Positions 61,420 to 64,000 of a stretch of 64,000 nt of DNA are shown piece after piece. The DNA is taken from assembly GCA_034112445.1 (NCBI GenBank), contig JAWUVI010000022.1, positions 1 to 64,000 of the forward strand. Reading direction: 5' to 3'. Each line of letters starts with the position of its first letter. Within the stretch, counting starts at the first letter, position 1. The stretch comes from Pelagadaptatus sp034112445. GTDB taxonomy: Bacteria > Pseudomonadota > Gammaproteobacteria > Pseudomonadales > Cellvibrionaceae. A program made the translations under genes and the position numbers. The notes under the pieces were generated by a model. The model saw only the letters and a program-made list of their open reading frames with translations, did not search any database and was not told the origin of the DNA.

Positions 61420-62727
61420 ATGGCAGATAAGATCACTTGTTGTCCTCATTGCAATACTTCTTTCCGTATTACAGATGCCCAGCTGGAAACAGCCAAAGGT
61501 GCTGTGCGTTGCGGCTCTTGCTTGAACGTTTTCAAAGCTCGCGATCATTTAGCCGAACCAGTCAGTGCTGAGCAGACACTTGCTGATCAGCTGCCAACCG
61601 ATCAACCTGAATCGAACCTACAAAACACCACCACTGCCAATCAATTTGCTGATATCAGCATTCCCGATATTGACTGGGATGAGCCAATCGACACCGACGA
61701 GCGATCGGCTACTGATCTAGTTCTAGATCTAGATCTAGAACTAGAACTAGAGCCAGAATCAGAATCAGAGTCAGGCACACAACCAAAACCACTGTACGAA
61801 AATAAGTTCACTTTACATGAGCCCAGTATCATTGAGCGATCTGAGCTCCCAAATGAGACCGACGACAATCTCATTTCGGATGACATGAACAATTCAGTTC
61901 AAACCACTATTCGCAATGACATTAGCGATGAATTTATCCACAGCACCGGTGGCGCAGAAGCTAAAGGCGCCATGTTTGACCGCGTGATTAAAGCACGCGC
62001 ATTGCCAGAAACCGATGATAGCGATGAGTCATGGGCCGAAGATCTACTCAATAAGACAGAGGATGAATCTCTCGACGAGCAAGCCTTCCGCACCGATGGC
62101 GATTCACCACACGATAATGATTTTTTAGATCATATTTTTGCAGACGCCTCACCAATTACAGATGTACATTCCAACCCAAATAAACATGAAATCATTAACG
62201 GTATTGGCCACGACCCAGTAGAGATGGAGTGGCACGACAAACAATCGCCTTGGCCTCGACGTGCCATGTGGGGCACTCTCTGCGGCATCATGTTAGTCGC
62301 TTTAGCCGCACAAATTGGTTGGCTGAAATATGAAACATTGAGCCGCATTGAACCCTACCGCGGCATCTATCAACTGGTTTGTCCGACACTAGGCTGTCAG
62401 GTTCCCACCATCCAAGACATCACACAGATAAAAGCCTACAACTTAGTCATTCGCAGCCACCCAAAAGCAAGCAATGCGCTTGCCATCGATAGTATTTTGC
62501 TTAACAAGGCTCCTTTTTCTCAACCCTTTCCAAAGCTAATGCTGCTTTTCAGCAGTCTAAATGGCTCAACTATTGCTCAACGCTCTTTTTCTCCATCTGA
62601 ATACTTAGGTGGCGAATTAGCTGGCAGCACCATTATGCCCAGCCAACAGCCCATACACATTGCCTTAGAAGTTATCGATCCCGGTCCCGCAGCGGTAAAT
62701 TATCAAGTCGTTATCCTCGCCGATTAA
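61420..62727 (+). CDS. Zinc-ribbon DUF3426 membrane protein
   Basis: 435 aa. The N-terminal MJ0042-type zinc ribbon has two cysteine pairs (C8/C11, C31/C34). Then come a long acidic low-complexity region (about 50-250, rich in Asp/Glu/Ser), a membrane helix near 284-303, and a periplasmic DUF3426 domain (VCPTLGCQVPTIQDI..VIRSHPKASNALAIDSILLNKA) to the end. Function unknown; the position between prmA and dusB-fis is conserved. It contains a 30-bp palindrome in the acidic region. Confidence 0.85.
   Translation: MADKITCCPHCNTSFRITDAQLETAKGAVRCGSCLNVFKARDHLAEPVSAEQTLADQLPTDQPESNLQNTTTANQFADISIPDIDWDEPIDTDERSATDLVLDLDLELELEPESESESGTQPKPLYENKFTLHEPSIIERSELPNETDDNLISDDMNNSVQTTIRNDISDEFIHSTGGAEAKGAMFDRVIKARALPETDDSDESWAEDLLNKTEDESLDEQAFRTDGDSPHDNDFLDHIFADASPITDVHSNPNKHEIINGIGHDPVEMEWHDKQSPWPRRAMWGTLCGIMLVALAAQIGWLKYETLSRIEPYRGIYQLVCPTLGCQVPTIQDITQIKAYNLVIRSHPKASNALAIDSILLNKAPFSQPFPKLMLLFSSLNGSTIAQRSFSPSEYLGGELAGSTIMPSQQPIHIALEVIDPGPAAVNYQVVILAD
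61716..61773 (+). repeat. 6-bp repeat and 30-bp perfect palindrome in the DUF3426 gene
   Basis: Successive TAGATC-, TAGAAC- and CAGAAT-type hexamers encode alternating Leu-Asp, Leu-Glu and Ser-Glu pairs. The first part (61716-61745) reads identically on both strands over 30 bases, because TCTAGA and AGATCT overlap. It could extrude as a cruciform or form an mRNA hairpin inside the coding region. Confidence 0.85.
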
Positions 62728-62910
62728 TGACAACCGCTCATGAGTGGCGCTCATTAAAAGAACGAGTCTTCACTGCTTTGTCAACGACTATTTTTTCATC
62801 AATTTGTGTGATTTATGCTTTTCTAGAACACCCTTCACGGGTATGATGGCCACCCTTTTCGGAGCTCTCATCCAGCAACGTATTCTAACGATCCTAAGAC
62901 GGAGTCAGCC

Positions 62911-63900
62911 GTGTTTTATATTGGCCCATACCACATAGATAGCCCCGTGGTACTGGCCCCAATGGCAGGCGTTACCGATCAACCTTTTCGTAAGTTATGT
63001 CGTTCAATGGGGGCTGGTTTAACGACCTCAGAAATGGTGACATCGGATACATCGCTCTGGAAAAGTCGCAAATCACAAACTCGACTTAGTCATCGCGGTG
63101 AGCACGAACCCAGATCAGTACAAATTGCTGGGGGCGACCCCGAAATGATGGCTAATGCAGCCCGTGAGAGCACTCTGCGTGGCGCCCAAATAATTGACAT
63201 AAATATGGGCTGCCCGGCCAAAAAAGTATGTAAAAAAGCAGCGGGCTCAGCATTACTACAAAATGAAAAATTGGTGCAAGAGATTCTAACGGCTGTATGT
63301 TCAGCCGTAGACGTACCCGTAACATTAAAAATTAGAACTGGTTGGGATTCCAACAACCGCAATGGCACAACGATTGCGAAGATAGCCGAGGACTGCGGCA
63401 TCAGCGCTTTGGCAGTACACGGCCGAACTAAAGCTTGTCGCTTTAACGGCAATGCTGAATACGACACGATAGCGGCCATTGTTGATGCGGTAAAAATCCC
63501 AATCATTGCCAATGGCGATATTGATAGCGCTCACAAAGCGCAACAAGTATTAACTCGGACTAATGCTAGCGCTTTAATGATTGGCCGCTCTGCGCAAGGA
63601 CGACCTTGGATTTTTCGCGAAATTAATCACTTCCTAGCCACCGGTTTTGAGCTTGCTCCGCCATCGCAGGAAGAAATAAGATCAACACTCTGTTCTCACC
63701 TCGATCAGCTATCTGGCTTTTATGGTGAGTTCATGGGAGTTCGTATTGCCCGCAAGCACGTTGGGTGGTATCTAAAAACGCTGACTAATAGCCAGCAATT
63801 TTGTAAAACCTTTAATAAAATCGAGACAGCTCGAGAACAATATGACGCAATACAACAATACTTTGAGCAATTAATACAACTAGGGGAACAAGTCGCATGA
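62911..63900 (+). CDS. dusB: tRNA-dihydrouridine synthase B
   Basis: An FMN enzyme reducing uridine at tRNA position 17 (DusB type). 329 aa. Signatures: VVLAPMAGVTDQPFRKLC, the catalytic Cys in NMGCPAKKV, and LAVHGRTK. The start is GTG 62911 with GGAG 6 nt before. The stop overlaps the fis ATG (ATGA), the classic dusB-fis operon. The 183 bp before it hold no recognisable promoter or terminator. Confidence 0.96.
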   Translation: MFYIGPYHIDSPVVLAPMAGVTDQPFRKLCRSMGAGLTTSEMVTSDTSLWKSRKSQTRLSHRGEHEPRSVQIAGGDPEMMANAARESTLRGAQIIDINMGCPAKKVCKKAAGSALLQNEKLVQEILTAVCSAVDVPVTLKIRTGWDSNNRNGTTIAKIAEDCGISALAVHGRTKACRFNGNAEYDTIAAIVDAVKIPIIANGDIDSAHKAQQVLTRTNASALMIGRSAQGRPWIFREINHFLATGFELAPPSQEEIRSTLCSHLDQLSGFYGEFMGVRIARKHVGWYLKTLTNSQQFCKTFNKIETAREQYDAIQQYFEQLIQLGEQVA

Positions 63901-64000
63901 ACACTGCTGAGATGCTAATGGCCGATGCACCAAGAGAACTAACCACACCAGTACAAGAAGTACCGGTTCAAACACAAAACCAATCTTTACGTGATTGTGT
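63897..64000 (+). CDS. fis: DNA-binding protein Fis, N-terminal fragment
   Basis: ATG 63897 overlaps the dusB stop by 4 bp. The visible 34 residues end in NQSLRDCV, aligning with the Fis sequence that precedes its helix A. The DNA-binding helix-turn-helix lies beyond the window. Identification relies on the dusB-fis arrangement and this short match. Fis bends DNA and regulates rRNA promoters. Confidence 0.85.
   Translation, partial: MNTAEMLMADAPRELTTPVQEVPVQTQNQSLRDC

Noticed and set aside
62744..62938. 64-codon frame before and into dusB
   Set aside because: It overlaps the dusB start in another frame, lacks a ribosome site and shows no family features.
1..64000. Search by eye for tRNA, rRNA, insertion sequences, integrases, toxin-antitoxin pairs and CRISPR
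   Set aside because: None found; intergenic gaps are short and without cloverleaf sequences, terminal inverted repeats with transposases, or spacer arrays.

Overview
The window is a densely packed stretch of a bacterial chromosome, about 90% coding and moderately AT-rich. Gene content and gene order are gammaproteobacterial. Two blocks have Pseudomonas-like order: mreBCD-rng-yhdP divergent from gatCAB, and proA-nadD-rsfS-rlmH-mrdA-rodA-mltB-rlpA-dacA-ybeD-lipB-lipA. A third block, pomAB divergent from xseB-ispA-dxs, is as in Vibrio, and indicates a sodium-type flagellar stator. Together these suggest a motile, Gram-negative, aerobic and probably marine gammaproteobacterium, perhaps near the Cellvibrionales; this placement is inference from synteny only. 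No rRNA, tRNA, CRISPR array, insertion sequence, prophage or integron was found.

Layout. 1-3.6 kb: a partial fbp gene divergent from mpl (murein peptide recycling) and a tyrosine phosphatase, then exported msrB. 3.7-12 kb: yhdP, rng, mreD, mreC and mreB on the minus strand; maf, usually found between mreD and rng, is missing. 12.2-16.6 kb: gatCAB, a PA4642-type gene and cysZ. 16.6-24 kb: mixed genes, including a two-receiver GGDEF regulator, an RhlB-like helicase, a Pmp3-like peptide, carbonic anhydrase, GDPD, a DUF255 thioredoxin-like protein with a lost cysteine, and a GNAT acetyltransferase. 24-35.2 kb: the lipoate, cell elongation, ribosome maturation and NAD/proline block. 35.2-45.6 kb: the accessory region, with an RND/MMPL exporter, a membrane-anchored Ser/Thr kinase with a second, apparently dead kinase domain, a divergent membrane-anchored FHA protein, a TRAP-type binding lipoprotein coupled to a hybrid histidine kinase, and gamma-glutamyltransferase. 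45.7-49 kb: a marR-emrA-emrB efflux operon behind a 41-bp near-perfect palindrome. 49-52.8 kb: argS and an M3 peptidase. 53-56.9 kb: a motility island with a short flagellin, a TetR regulator, PilZ, PomB and PomA. 57.1-64 kb: xseB-ispA-dxs, prmA, a zinc-ribbon DUF3426 protein, dusB and the start of fis.

Most of the window is ordinary core genome and I do not see a clear new defence or mobile system. The observations most worth following are: (1) the kinase/pseudokinase and FHA pair beside the exporter; (2) the TRAP binding protein with no transporter, one nucleotide from a hybrid kinase; (3) mreC apparently starting at ATT; (4) the CxxC to SxxC change in the DUF255 protein; (5) the large palindrome over the emrAB promoter, with a leaderless-looking marR; (6) repeated in-frame expansion of 6-bp and 18-bp units in unrelated envelope proteins.
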